Of a DNA stretch of 64,000 nucleotides, positions 9,775 through 22,974 are shown one piece after another. Below the pieces are notes generated by a model, which had not been told where the DNA came from, searched no databases, and saw nothing but the letters and a program-made list of their open reading frames with translations. A program made the position numbers and the translations under genes. The DNA is taken from contig JASJZC010000004.1 of assembly GCA_037178855.1 (NCBI GenBank), forward strand, positions 8,050,434-8,114,433. Direction: 5' to 3'. Positions within the stretch are counted from its first letter, which is position 1, and the number at the start of each line of letters is the position of its first letter. The stretch comes from Oscheius sp. JU75 (Eukaryota > Nematoda > Chromadorea > Rhabditida > Rhabditidae).

Positions 9775-12700
9775 CTGGCAAACTTTTAATCCCAACTTTG
9801 AGGTAATCTGCTTCGACTCTGTTAAAACAATGTTTTTTAAACAGTTTAAACAGAAACTCATAATCCTTCCAGATGTGAACGAATGCGAAGCTAAGGCTGA
9901 GCCCTGCAAGCATCAGAAGGGAACACGTTGTGTGAACATTGTCGGAGGACACATCTGTTGCGCTGAAGGCTCCAACGATGAGCGTTGTATCGAAGAACAG
10001 GGTGTCTTCTGTTCCGGAGGCTGTGGAGCCCATGCCTATTGTGGAAACAAGTCCTGTGAGTGTCTGCCCGGCTACTCTGGGGATCCGCTCAAAAAATGTC
10101 TGGATGTGAATGAATGCGATGCGGATGGCATCTGTTCCGGCGTCGGACAATGGTGTGTTAACGTGATGGGTAGCTTCTTGTGCTGCTCGGAACATAGCAA
10201 GGAACCAGAATGTCAAGTAAGAAAGTGGGTGTCTGCTCGAAAAAATCGAATTTAGGGATATCACGTGTTCACCAGCATTGATGGATCCACTGCCATCCTT
10301 CAAACTAATAGCACCAAACAGGTTGTTGTATCGAATGAGCAAGGAGAGCAGGGGGTTAGCCATCAGGGAGGATTCATTGCTGTGGGAAAGGGCGTCATCA
10401 GAGCGAATGGAAGCATTCCTAGCATCAGCGTCTTGTCCAGTAAGTTGAAGAAGTTCCTGTCTCTCTTACTCTGTTTCTCTGTCCTCCTAGACAGAATGTG
10501 TCTCTCATTCTGTCTATTTATCTCTCTGTCTCTTGATACAGAACTTTGCTCAGAACGTCCCTGCTCGTCCTACTGTCCCTACAACTCGATATGTGTCAAC
10601 GGCTACTGTGAATGCTCGAAAGGATTCGGTGGAAATGTTCACCTTGGCTGTGAAGACATCAACGAATGCCTCGTCGGCTCTCCTTGCGGTGAAGAGACAG
10701 TCGACAATTGGTGTGCCAACACCGAAGGAAGCTTCACCTGTTGTACGAGAAACAGCACTGAGGAGAACTGTTGGGGTGAGTCAAGAGCCTGAGTTCTGTC
10801 CCCACGCTTTTGCTGCTATCCCCCTCGTTTTAATTTACTTCCTGCCTGGGCTTGCTTGCTTCTATGTTCTCATTTGGCAGGACTGGAAATATTCCGTGAT
10901 GCAGACGGTCATGTTCATCTCTCGACCAATCAGGATGACGACCAGACCTTTGCTGTTTCATTAAACGAAACTGACCGTGAGGAGTTTATCAGCCACAAGA
11001 TTCACGAGGTAGTACAGTATTGAAATCTATTCAAATCTCTGTCAGTTCCAAAACTCTTCGGAAGGAGGCGCCATTCTTGTCGTCAAGCAGAAAGTGCCGA
11101 GTGATGTGCTAATGTTGAAGCCGGATTCGGGAGAGATGGGGCTGGAAATAGTTGGAGATGATATTAGAAAAGGTAAGAGGCAGACGAGACGGAGAGGCAG
11201 AGGAACAGAGAGACAGAGACAGAGATATAGAGAAATCAAGAGACAGAGAGACAGGTGCAAAGAGACAGAAATACAGAGAGACAGAAAGTCGAAGAGGCAA
11301 AGAGACACAGAGGGAGTGTTCCCTACCACTCTCTTAACAAAAACACTTTTCAGAGACTGTCACCCCCGTGCGATCTATCCAGACCACTCCTACTCCTGAC
11401 TCTCCTTCTGGGCTATCTGGAATCGTCTCAACATTGGGCGGTCTTTCCACAGCCACTACCTCTATTCCGGTCACTGAAATTCCAATTCATGCGCCAGAGA
11501 AAACAATTCTTCTCTCCAAAAACGGCACCACTGTTCTGATACTCCCCTCAGCATTGAATCCAGTAGAAGGTACAAGTTCTACTCGCAGTGTAGAAGATGG
11601 AGATATGCTGGGAAAAGCCACGACGTCGGACGGTCACATCAATGTCCGTTTTACTACGCTGGAAGAGATCAACAAGAGTTCCAATGAGACAAGAACAACT
11701 CCTGGACCGAAGACTGTCATTGATGGAGATGGAACAGAAGAAGAGAGTCTCCGAAATGCTCAGAAAGGTGTCGGCAAGAAGGTGACAGATGGAGATGCTG
11801 CGGGAGATGTCAAAGTGGTCGACACTTTGGTTGGAACTACCAAGTCTCCAAAAGAGAAGGAAGTGGATTCGGAAAAGGAGGGCCTAGAAATTGTTGCTCT
11901 TCCGACAAAGCCACCTACGGAGACCAGACAGGAAGAGAATCCCGGACCGAGAACTACTGTCAGTGAAGCGGAACCAGCTACTCCTAGTCCGACCACGGAT
12001 TTGGAAGAAGGATCTGGAGACAAGCCAAAGATTGGAGAGGATGGTGGAGAAAAAGAGGGCAGGGAGAAGGAAGAAAAAACTGGATCAAAAATTGGTGAGA
12101 GTATTTGTTTCCAATGTAAATCATGGCTTTAGTTATTTCTGACAGAGAAAAGACTGATACCGGAGGATCAAAGCATCTAACCATCACTAGTAGTGGAAAA
12201 CAGAAGGCACCTGAGACCAATGTTCATAAAGGGGATGGTGGAGAGTCAAGTGCTACAGTATGTTTTTATCTTTCTGTCTCTCTATCTTACCAATATCTTT
12301 CAGACTCTGGCCACAACTGACGAAACTGGCTTAGAGATTGTTTGGAAGGGAACACCAACTCCTTCCATTGGCTCTTCAGAAACTACTGTATCTCCAACAG
12401 TAACAACAACTGTCTTCTCTGAAGGAACAGTAACTGATATCGGAAGCTCTGGATCCTTGTCCTCCGGCTCGTCTGGCACGATTGCATCCACTTCTTCAAA
12501 AGAACATGGTATCATCCTCCTCTCGCCTATCTAAAATCTTTTTCTAGATCCGAAGGATAGCCTGAAGCAGCTGTCAATCACCAGCAGTGGGGAACAGAGG
12601 CCTCCGGAGACTGATATCCATGGTGGTGACAGTTCCGAAGGTATTGAAGGCTCAAGTGGAAAACCTACGGTATTTTTCAACAGAAAACCGGTCATGTTGC

Positions 12701-15700
12701 AAGTTTTTAGACTGAATCATCTACTGGCGAAACTGGCCTAGAGATTGTATACAGGGGCTCAACTACTCTCGCTGGAACCAGCGCCTCCGTTGCCGGTCAA
12801 GAAACTTCTACTACTCCTTCCGGATCGTCTTCTCCAACTGGTCAAGAAACCACTCCCAATGGGTTTTCAAAGTCTACTACTGTTCAAGAGATAACTGAAA
12901 GCAAGACGACTCCCCCGACTACTGATGGTGAAGGCACCAAGAGCACTTCTTCCGGCGTCTCTTCCTCGACTGCCTCAGCTCCTGAAACCAAGACCACTCC
13001 TTCCGGTAGCAGTTTCTCGACCACTATTGGTCCAGAGACTAAGACTACTTTTGAAGTGTCTTCTTCCGGCTCGACTACTACAGCTTCTGGTGAGACAACT
13101 ATTTCACCGGTTGGACAAGAAAGCAAGACTGGAGCTTTGGAACCAGCCTCGATGGGCGAAAGCGGAACTTCCGGCTCGGGTTCAAGTGTCGCAATCGTTT
13201 CTGGCCCCACCCCAAGGTCAGGAACTACCAGAGAGGGTCATTTACACGTTTCTATTGGTCCAAAGACAGAGTATACTACTCCGGAAGCGGGCCTGGAAAT
13301 AGTTCATGTTCCTACGGCAAAGATTGAGGAAAGCAGCACGGTATCAGGCCAGGAGACCACGACTGGTGAGATTGAGATTGGAAGTTCTACTCCCGGGTCC
13401 GCGGCGGAAACTGGTCTGGAAATCGTTGCTGTGACTACAACACCTTACTCATCATCAGAACCAGCCAGCTCTCCCTCTTCTGAGGCCACAACTGTTTCTT
13501 CTAGCTCTTCCATCTCCCAATCGGTCACTCCCTCCGTCACAGAGATCCCTTCTACTGGAGAAACTGGTCTGGAAATCGTTGGAACGAGCCCGAAGGTTAC
13601 TGTCCCGACAACTAGTCAGCCTGATCTCGTTCCCAAAGCTGAAGGAACTTCTTCTATTACGGAAGCACCAGAAGGAGTGACAACACCGGAACCTGTCACG
13701 GCTGCCGGTAAGATCATTGAACCATCTTCGACCACGGAACAGCCTGACCTATTCTTGTCTATGTCGACTACAGAGAAGCCTTCTGGTTCTACAGAGACTG
13801 TCTCAATTGTTCCGGCGACAACTGATGGGTCAACTGTCTCTCCAACAGAACCAATCTCGAGCACGGAACAGCCTGACCTAGTCCTGTCCGTCTTAACTAC
13901 CAAAGAAACAGAGAAGCCTTTCGTTTCTACAGAGTCTGCCTCAACTGTCGCAGTGACTACTGATGGGTCAACTGTCTCTGTCACTACACCTGGTCCAACT
14001 GAATCAGCAACTGTTTCATCCAGCTCTGATGGAACTACCAAGAAGCCTGAAGAGACAACTATAGTTTCGGTCACTCCTGGAAAGACATCTCCTTCAGCAA
14101 GCAGTTCTGCTCCCGTTTCTGCGGAACAGCCCAGCGAGTCAACTTCCAGCACTCCAGTCCCCGTGAAGAGTACTCCAGAAACCGATGTTGAGGTGATAAC
14201 CACCGAACCTAACAGAACTCCAAGCGAACCTGAAGCCACGACGAAGGACTCTTTCGAGCTGGTCACGTCCTCCACTCCGGCTGCCGCCTCCTTGGCTCCA
14301 AAGTGGGTTAACTCTTCTTGTATTAAAATTTATAACTTTTAGCAATGTGACAAAATGCGTCAGCTCTGACGAATGTGGAAATGATGCCCTTTGTGAGAGA
14401 CGCACGGGAGCTTGCCGCTGTTTGCCAGGATTCGAAGGAACTCCTTCCACAACTCCCTGTACCGACGTAGATGAATGTGCCACAGGACTGCACAAATGTC
14501 ACGAGACGGCCAGATGTCACAACATTATCGGAACCTACGCCTGCTTCTGTGCTATGGGCTATAGGAAGAATGAAATGGGAGAATGTGTCGGTAAGTTCTT
14601 CTGTCGGAAAGTTAACCACAAGCCTATTTAGACATCAACGAATGCGAAGAATCGCGAGGCAACTGCTGTAGTCTGAACGGAACCTGTGTCAATAAGGAAG
14701 GCTCTTATGGCTGTGAGTGCAAGCCAGGTTTCATTGGAGACGGATACAAGTGTATGCCTCTGGAGAAAAGATCCTGCTCGGAAGCTGAATTGGCCAAGGC
14801 CGGCTGCGGAAATCATCATATCTGTATGGTTGATGGAAGTGGAACCGCTGACTGCAATACATGTAGCATGGGATTCAAGCTGGTCGATGGAAAGTGCACA
14901 GGTGGGGAGATAGAGAGACATGACCGACAAAGAGACAGAACAGAGAGACGGCGAGACAGAGGGATAAAGAAAAACAGGGAGACAGAGACATAGAAAAAGA
15001 TAGACAGAGATACAGAGAAACAAGAAGATAGAGAGACAGAAAGACAGAACGACTTAGAAACATAAAAACAGAAAGAGAGACAGAGAAACATAAGATAATG
15101 AGACATACTAAAAAGTATTCAGACATCAACGAGTGCTCTGAACCTGAACTGAACATGTGCAGCAAGAGTGCCGACTGTAACAACCTATTGGGAACCTACG
15201 CTTGCAGCTGTAAATCTGGCTTCAAAGGAGATGGATACATGTGCGAAGGTGCTTTTAGTCACTCACTTTGACTCACTGTACAAATTGCAGACATCGACGA
15301 ATGTGCGACCAGTCCCTGTCATCCTCAGGCTGAATGCGAGAATCTTTTCGGTAGCTTCCAGTGCTCCTGTCCTTCCGGATTCACAGGAGACGGCGTCAAA
15401 GAATGCAAGAACCCCCTGGAGAGAAGCTGCGAGAATGTCAAAGAGTTCTGCGGCCGAGTTGACCACACGGCCTGTCTCAGTGTGCGAATCTTCAACGGGT
15501 CGCTGACCAGTGTCTGCGAGTGCGAGCCTGGCTACAGATTCAATAAGGAGACGAAAAAGTGTGAAGGTGGACACATTACCCTTCCCTAGGAAACTGTCAG
15601 CCTTTTCAGATATCGACGAATGTGATGAGAATCGGCACAATTGCGACCCAGCCAGTGCGGTGTGTGTCAATGAGAATGGCGGCTTCAGGTGTGACTGTGC

Positions 15701-18700
15701 CGAGGGCTACGAGGGCTCTGGGGGAGTTTGTGTCGATGTGAACGAGTGCGAAAGAGGCACGGCTGGCTGTCATGCCATGGCCATGTGTCTGAACCAACCT
15801 GGCAGCTGCGGCTGCAAGTGCATGTCCGGATTCACTGGTGACGGAATACTGTGCAATCCTATGCAGAAGAGAGAGGAGGACAACTCGTGTACCGCAGAAT
15901 GGGACAGACTGTGTCTTCTGGAGAACAAGACCTGTCATGTGGACGAGGAAGATGTGCCTCAGTGTGGAAGCTGCATTGAGGGGCATCACCCTATCAATGG
16001 ATCTTGTCAACGTGAGTAGCAGTCTCTGTCTCTCTGTCTTCCTATCCATATGTCTCTCTGTTTCTCTGTCAACGTTTTCACTTTTCAGCTGTCCACGGAG
16101 CCGGAACTTGTGCTGATCCAAGCAAGGACACTTGCCACAAAAATGCTGAGTGCATCGACATTCCCGGCACCCCCGGAAAACATTTCTGTACCTGCAAAAA
16201 AGGCTTTATCGGAGATGGAATTCGTTGCGATGGTGAGTTTTCTTGGCCACTCTCTCTGTCCTCTCAATGCACCTTCCTACCCACTTTTTGTCAGATATCG
16301 ATGAATGTTCACTCACTGGAATTTGCAATCCGCATGCCACGTGTCTCAATCTACCAGGATCGTTCAATTGCACCTGCAACCCCGGCTTTGTCGGCAATGG
16401 ATTCACTTGCACTCGAGCTACAGGTAGAAAATGAGATGCAAACAGAGAAAAATCGACAAGTTTCAGGTCCCAACTGCCACCTGAGCGCCGAACTGTGTCA
16501 TAGGGATGCTGAATGTACAATGGACGGACTCTGCAAATGCAAGAAAGGGTTTGAAGGAGATGGATTCAAGGATTGTAAAGGTAAGAACAGAAGGAAACAA
16601 AGTGACAGAGAGACAGAGAGTCAGAGACAGCGAGATAGAGAGTCAGATCAAACATACAACTTTAGAACCAGCTGGATCTCTGACTACTACTGAAAAAGCT
16701 GGTAAGCCGGGCACGACCACCACTGTCGAGAGTATTGTACCAGAGGAGACGACAGTTAGCACCCCAGAGCAGCCGGATCTAGTCCTCACGGGAAGCACGA
16801 ACAGTCCCAGCACCAAAGGATCAGTTGTTGAGGTCGCAAGTCCAGAGACAGTCGAGGTAGTCACAGGATCAGCTCGAATCAATGTGACCACAGCACCGGG
16901 ACCTGAGCCACCCAGTTCGAGTCAGGCTCCCTTGTCTACGACCACGAGCAGACCAGGTAGCACTGAGAGTTCAACTGCACAAGTAACCGTTAACGAATCC
17001 ACAACAGCTAACAGTGTAGAGAGTTCTGGAGAAGAACCGACTACTACTACAAATACTCAAACTGTCCTAACTGAAAAAGCACTGTTAACTTCGAGTCCGA
17101 AGACAGTCACTGGAACAGTCAATGCTAACTATAGTGAGAGTCCAATGACTGTTCAGTCCAGTACTGTAGCTTCCACCTCGGCCACGACCGTATCTTCGTC
17201 TACTTCTATCTCTCAAGAGCAGGGAAAAGTGAAGACAGAAACTGCTCCTGTACCCACAGACTCTGTCTCTGTCAGTTCTAGCGAGGCTACTAAGAGTCCC
17301 ATTGGTCAAGATACCAGTCCTGAAGATACTGTCCAAACTACTGTCTCCACTGTAGCCGAGGAGAGCTCGACTCATTCAACTACTGAACAGATTCCTTTGG
17401 ATCAAGGGCATACAAGTCCAGGACAGACTACAGTCTCGACTCTGGCAGAAAAATCATCAACTTCTGCTGGACAGACATCAACCGTCTCTTCGAAACGAAC
17501 TACTGAAACAGGGCAGACTGTCTCTCTTACTGTGCCTTCGGAGAGTTCAACTGGAACTTCATCGTCATCGACAATATCTCAACCCGCTGAACCTGGAACT
17601 GTCTTTATCACAACTGTACCAGAGAACATGGAATCTTCGACTGTTACTATTGAAACGACTCACTCTTCCTCCACAGGTACAACGAAGAGCATGCCCTCTG
17701 TTACAATGAGTCGTACTGGGAGTACCAGCACCACCTCTCAGTTGTCTAGCATGAGCACACAGTCTGTCAGCACGATTGAGACGATATCCAGTAGTACAGA
17801 ACCCAGCATCAGTAGTCAAGAGACGACCACCAGTCTTCCTACAGTCACAGTATCTGGGAAGGGATCAGTAGTCGATGTGGAGGGTCCAGAAGGTGTTGAG
17901 CTGATTACTGGATCGGTAAGAGTGAACATGTCGTCACCTAGTAGAACACCTGGACCGACCAGTCCTACCGGTAGCCCTGAGAGTACCCCGACTGGAAACG
18001 GTATGGTCATTGAAGTCGAGAGCCCGGAAGATGTCGAGCTGGTCACTGGATCAGTCCGGGTTAACTTCTCTCTGCCGGATGGAACCACTAGATCCAGTCA
18101 GGGGACGAGCACTGGAACAGCATCAATGACTACTGGAGTAACTGGAACCCATTCAGTATCCGAAACTGGATATACCGGAAATCCTACCGTAGTCACAGTT
18201 GCTTCGACTAGCCAACACACAGTATCTGCAACTGGAAAACCTATAGTATCTAGGACGAGCTCGAGTGGTACACCTACCACAGCCACAACTACGGCAAAAC
18301 CTATAGTATCCGAGACTGTTACGACAGACCGATCCACCGTATCGACAACTGAAACACCATCTAAACCTACCGGAAAATCTACCGTACTGATTGAGACATC
18401 TACAATTGCAAAAACTACAGTACCCTCTGTGGAAAACAAAAAAGAGTCGAGCACGGTTGAGTCACAAGGAACTACTGCAAGTACCAAAGTATCTGGGCCC
18501 AGTGAGACCACAGAGAATTCCTCGGAGACAACCACTGTCAGTCTTGTCAAAAACACTTCAACTACCCCGTCACCTGAAACAACGACGCTTCGAGTGATTT
18601 GGTCAGAGGAGAAGGGAAACAAGTCGAAGACTACTGCCAGTTTCATCATCACTCAGTCTTCTCCTGAGCCGACTCAAACGACTTCAACTACTATCGCCAT

Positions 18701-21700
18701 TCCTTTGGAATTCGAGTCATCCACGGACAGTGCCATCTGGTCGGAGGAGAAATCTACTCGGGGAAGGACAACATCTAGTCCTGTCACTACACAGCAGTCG
18801 AGACAGTCGTCTCTTCCTGGATCGAATTCTATGGGTAGTACAAACTCACCTGTCAGTTCTTCTTTGACTACGGTAGCTCCGGAGACTACCACTACCGCTG
18901 CCCAGGCTTCTACTGTTACTGACTCTAGCTCCTCTGTCTCTTCCTTTATACCTGAGAACAGTTCTCAACCAAAGTCTACCCAGACAACGGTATCTGCTCT
19001 GAAGACGACAGAGTCTTCCCTGGAATCCTCTGGAAATCCTGATGAGGGATCAGGGGATGAGCCAACTTCAGAGAGTTTGGAGGGATCTGGGACTGAGCCT
19101 GCTGAAGGTTTGTCCACTGTCAAGAGTACTACCACGGTTCCCAGTACCATCTCCACAGTGGGGCCTCCTGTTACTTCGGTATCCTCTACAACCAGGAGCA
19201 GTTCTTCCAAGGCTGCCTCAGCTTCTCCATCGGAGTTGAAAACCCTCACAACCAGGTTAACTAATGAATCAACTGTCCTCTCAACCCTACTGACCACTAG
19301 TGGCTTGTCTGAAGAAGCCACTTCTAGTGTTTCACCTAGCACTCAAACAAAGACACCCACCACTCATCAACCAACCACCACAAATGGTAACAGTACACCG
19401 TCTCCCGTTGTGCCTCACTCATCTGATCCCGATTCAGCCGCGCCGCCCAGCATGACTCCGATTAGCTTTGAGACGACGGAGCTGCCTCTTCCGACGACTG
19501 AACTGGAGGCTTATGGCTCGACGACGGAGAAGGAGATAACGACGACGGCCACGACTCAGGGTGAGAACAGCACCGAAGGGGGGAATGCACCGCACGAGCA
19601 CTGCACCTTTAGAGCGGGACGAGGAAATAGCAAACATCGGTTCTCTCACAAGTGATGTAAAGCAGAGAGAGACGTTCTCGACAGAAGAAGGCTCTACGCA
19701 AGACGGGATTATGATGGATCCAGAGGAAGAGGTAACGGTGACGGCTGTCCAGGAGGCTGGACCGCCGGGAATGGTACCAAGAAAAGATCCAGTTCTGTCG
19801 AGAGTTCCCAATGGAAAGACCCCCCTTCCCGTTGGAATACCTCACTCCTGCACCTTTTCCTCACCCTCCTACAGAAGCACCCTCGGGCATTTCTTCACAT
19901 TCACCTGAAGTGATTGATTCTAATGGTGCCTACTTTCCAGCTCCTTCTATTGTTACTGACGATGGAGTAGAGGTACGGACGGAGGCTGTCGGAACAAAGA
20001 AGGAGAAACCGCAGAGAGAAGGATTAAAGAGGTGAGTGGATAGAGAGACAGAGAGACAGGGAAGCAGAGAGGTACAGATAGACAGAGATAAAGGGGGACA
20101 GAGAAACAAAGAGACAGAGAGACAGAGATATTGAGAGATAGAGGGAGAGAAAGATAAAGTGACAGAGAGACATAGAAACAGAGAAACACAGAGACAGAGA
20201 GACAGGGAGACAGAGTGGCAATGAGATAGAGAGATACAGATACAGAGAGACAGAGAGACTGAAATACAGAGAGTAACAACCTGTTTCTGACAGATGCTCG
20301 ACCGAGGATCGTTCAAAATGCCACGAGTTCGCCATCTGCGACCTCTCAACGAGTTCCTGTCGCTGTAAGGACGGCTTCGAAGGAGACGGCTATGGAATCT
20401 GCAGGTAGCCCTGGTCTTTTCAAAGCAAACCTATACTTTCAGACATGTAACCTCTCTGGATTGTGTCTCGAACTCGACACTTTGTCATTCCGATGCCTTC
20501 TGTGACCGTCATACTCGCAAGTGTGCCTGCGCTGCTGGATACATTGGAGACGGAATTCTTTGTTCCCCGGATCCACAAGACTGTATCCTGAGGAAAGATC
20601 TTTGCTCGAACGATGCTGTCTGTTCGGGAAGAAGATGCCGCTGTGTGGAGAGTTTCACAGGTGATGGAATCAAATGTGTCTCTCTGCACCAGAGATCGGC
20701 CAACTGCTCTGAATGCGACATCAACGCTCACTGTAGCCAGGGAATCTGTACTTGCAATGTAAGCTTTCTTTCTGAATAATATCAATCCGTCTTTAGACTG
20801 GATACTTTGGAAATGGACTCTGCTGCGTCCCAGATCCAAGAGATTGTGTCCACTTCCCCGGAACCTGCCACCCAGAGGCCACCTGTAATCGAGATTCCAG
20901 ACAGTGCACCTGTAGAAAAGGATATCTGGGGGATGGAATTTCCTGCTTCCCGACAGTTTCTTGTGTCACTGATGCGAGCGTTTGCCACAAACATGCCATC
21001 TGTCTGCCGTCGGGACACTGTATGTGTCGGAACGGCTTCGAAGGAAATGGACACAGCTGCCAGCCGAGTGAGTTCTAAAGAAATCTGTGTCTGTCTCTCT
21101 GCTTTTTTGAATCTTTGATGAAAATGTTTTTCAGCGTCGGCCCTTGGCCTCCATCCAGTAGTCCACGACACCCCCTCTCTTTGCGGAAACAGATGTAACA
21201 AAGAATCCGAGCTCTGCATTGAAGGCGACTGTGTCTGTAAACACGGTTTCAAAAAGATCAACAATGTCTGTCAAGGTAGCTTGCCTTCTGATTTTCTAAA
21301 ACCTCCATTTTCAGATGTGGACGAGTGCTTGTCCTCTCCCTGCCACCAGCTTGCTTCCTGTCAGAATGCCAGAGGATCCTATAGCTGTTCCTGTCCTGAG
21401 GGCTACCTTGGAGACGGAAAGACCTGTGTCCAGCACATGAAGATTGGCGAGCTTGGCGTCTTCTGTGAAAATGACGGCATGACTCTGATCCTGTCGAACG
21501 ATACTCAAATGTTCGAGGGAAAGATGTATGTCCGAGGACAGGCTGAGAACCCGAACTGCATCAAGACGTTCTCACCTCTTCAACAGCACAGCAGGCCCTA
21601 TACTTTCAAGGTCTTCTTCGAACACTGCAATGTTCAGCTTTTGGAAACTGTGAGTTATAGAACAGAGTGACAGAGACAGAGAGACAGATTCTCTGAACCT

Positions 21701-22718
21701 CTTGAATCTTCAGAACACCTTCGCTGCTACTGTCATTGTACAAAAGCATCCACACTTCATCACGACATCTGCCGACTCTTATGATCTGAAGTGTACTTAC
21801 AGTCCCGGAGTTACACAGGTAGTTCACGTTCAAAGTACCAACAAAATTACAATCCTGTTCAGGTTCAATCCCATGTTAACGTGTCGGAACTTGCCCCAAC
21901 TTCTACTCTTTCCAACCAGTTTGACGGTCCCACTTGTTCTCTGAAGATTACTGATGATCATCAGGATTTCGTGGAATCGGCCAAAGTGGGGCAGTCGATG
22001 GTTCTTCGACTGGAAGTGGCTCCCAATGGGACCTTTGGAATTCTGCCACGGGACTGTGTCGCTGTGAATATTGAGACGGGAGAGCGGTATCAGCTGACGG
22101 ACAAACATGGCTGTGCCGTGGATGACCAGCTGTTTCCGGAATTCAGACAGGTATCAGCCTCGGCAACCCAGGCCGTGTTCCGTACCTTCAAATGGCCTGA
22201 CAGTTCAATGATTCGATTCCAATGCGACTGTAAGGCTTGTGTTGGACCCTGTCCTGCTCCAGACTGTAGGAAGAGAGCACTGCCAAGGTTTAGGAGAGCA
22301 CATTTTGACGAGGAGATCGATCAGGAGATGGAAGGATTAAACAAGGTGAGTCGAAGGTTAATCAGAAATGGAAAGATAGAGAGGCAAAGAGAGAGAGAGA
22401 GAGACCTGACCATTCTTTCAGGTGGTCGACACGAACCGAAAGGCCTTCTCCCGTCTGCTGACAGTCCATGAAGATGGTCAGGAACAGCTTGCTCAAGAGG
22501 AAGTCGAACACTGGAATCGGGGTCGTTCAGCCCTATCCGAGTCACTTCCTTCTGTTTCCGACTACGAGGCAGAAGGAGTTTGTGTGAGGACGGCTGTTCT
22601 GGCTGGAGCTGCCCTTCTTCTAGTCCTATCCGTCGGGTTCTTGACTTCTACAGTCCTGCATCGTCGCTCAGCCCCACCCAAGTCTCCCTCCACGCCCATT
22701 TCAGTGATTTCCTTGTAA
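8246..22718 (+). CDS. fbn-1: Giant EGF/mucin/ZP apical matrix protein, FBN-1 (fibrillin-related)-like
   Basis: Thirty-one exons join with consistent phases to about 3,692 residues: 8246-8409, 8454-8560, 9873-10216, 10256-10439, 10542-10775, 10881-11008, 11046-11172, 11354-12094, 12148-12257, 12304-12508, 12548-12669, 12711-14302, 14343-14590, 14632-14901, 15123-15248, 15291-15566, 15610-16011, 16089-16232, 16295-16423, 16467-16580, 16666-19560, 19613-19731, 19793-20031, 20294-20404, 20443-20758, 20797-21067, 21135-21275, 21315-21649, 21714-21818, 21863-22345, 22422-22718. Order: signal peptide (LVPVVLLACLTGTTA), calcium-binding EGFs (11 D-V/I-N/D-E-C signatures in all), a Ser/Thr-rich block (exon 12), more EGFs, a 965-codon mucin-like exon 21, further EGFs, a ZP domain (about 21440-22267), furin-type basic sites (RKRALPRFRR), a membrane helix (VRTAVLAGAALLLVLSVG) and a short tail. 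Such proteins polymerise in the epidermal apical matrix. The N-terminal half of exon 22/23 splicing is the least certain part; an extra exon near 8684 is possible. The fbn-1 name rests on domain architecture. Confidence 0.85.
8940..9008. repeat. AGAGACA/(GA)n tract in intron 2 of the FBN-1-like gene
   Basis: GAGAGACAGAGAGACC is followed by a pure (GA)n run at about 8988-9005. The rest of this 1.3-kb intron is AT-rich with no coding signal, apart from a possible short exon after AAAATTAG at about 8683. Confidence 0.65.
9628..9790 (+). repeat. Dispersed ~140-bp repeat, copy 2, with an (AT)n expansion
   Basis: Same block order as 7760-7905 (GAGGGGCTTTGCCCT, GATAGAGCTTCAAAATATGA, GAACTGGCAA). 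A run of about 30 bases of alternating AT at 9739-9770 is inserted between GGAAC and TGAACTGGCAA. It ends ~85 bp before exon 3 of the FBN-1-like gene. Confidence 0.55.
11174..11315. repeat. AGAGACAG tract in an FBN-1-like gene intron
   Basis: Imperfect GAGACAGAGACAGAGATAGA repeats fill most of the 181-nt intron between exons 7 and 8. Confidence 0.7.
12148..12800 (+). repeat. Tandem duplication of a two-exon unit in the FBN-1-like gene
   Basis: Exon 9 (12148-12257) and exon 11 (12548-12669) encode the same motif series (LTITSSGKQKAPETNVH versus LSITSSGEQRPPETDIH). Exon 10 and the start of exon 12 both encode a GETGLEIV- or DETGLEIV-type start (12304 on and 12711 on). Intron phases match between copies, so a two-exon unit of about 400 bp was duplicated in tandem. 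Confidence 0.65.
14905..15110. repeat. AGAGACAG tract in an FBN-1-like gene intron
   Basis: GAGACAGAGACATAGAAAAAG-like imperfect repeats occupy nearly the whole 221-nt intron between exons 14 and 15. Confidence 0.7.
20036..20280. repeat. AGAGACAG tract in an FBN-1-like gene intron
   Basis: The longest tract of this class in the window: imperfect GACAGAGAGACAGAG repeats make up almost all of the 262-nt intron between exons 23 and 24. Confidence 0.75.
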
Positions 22719-22974
22719 TTCTCTCTCTCAGGTTCTTCCTTGTTATCCTTGTTATTCCTCAAATACGTGTCCCAATCTCGAAAACATTCCAATCCCTTGC
22801 CCTAAAAGGGTACCCTGATCCTCGGGTGACATTCCTCGCCCCCATCCCCTCAGCCCATCGTGATTTCTTGGATCTGATTGCCTTAATCCCCAAACTTCTC
22901 TTCTCGGGTTATACATTTGCCTTGATAATTTATGTATCTTTCACAATGAATACGTGTCACCAGTAAGAAGACTA

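Noticed and set aside
9698-10363. A 221-codon minus-strand frame opposite EGF exons 3-4
   Set aside because: It overlaps cysteine-rich EGF coding on the plus strand and runs into the AT microsatellite; a shadow.
13616-18652. Long antisense frames opposite the mucin exons (for example 13616-14275 and 18098-18652, minus)
   Set aside because: They mirror Ser/Thr-rich codons (TCN/ACN give open antisense frames); no splice or start logic supports them.
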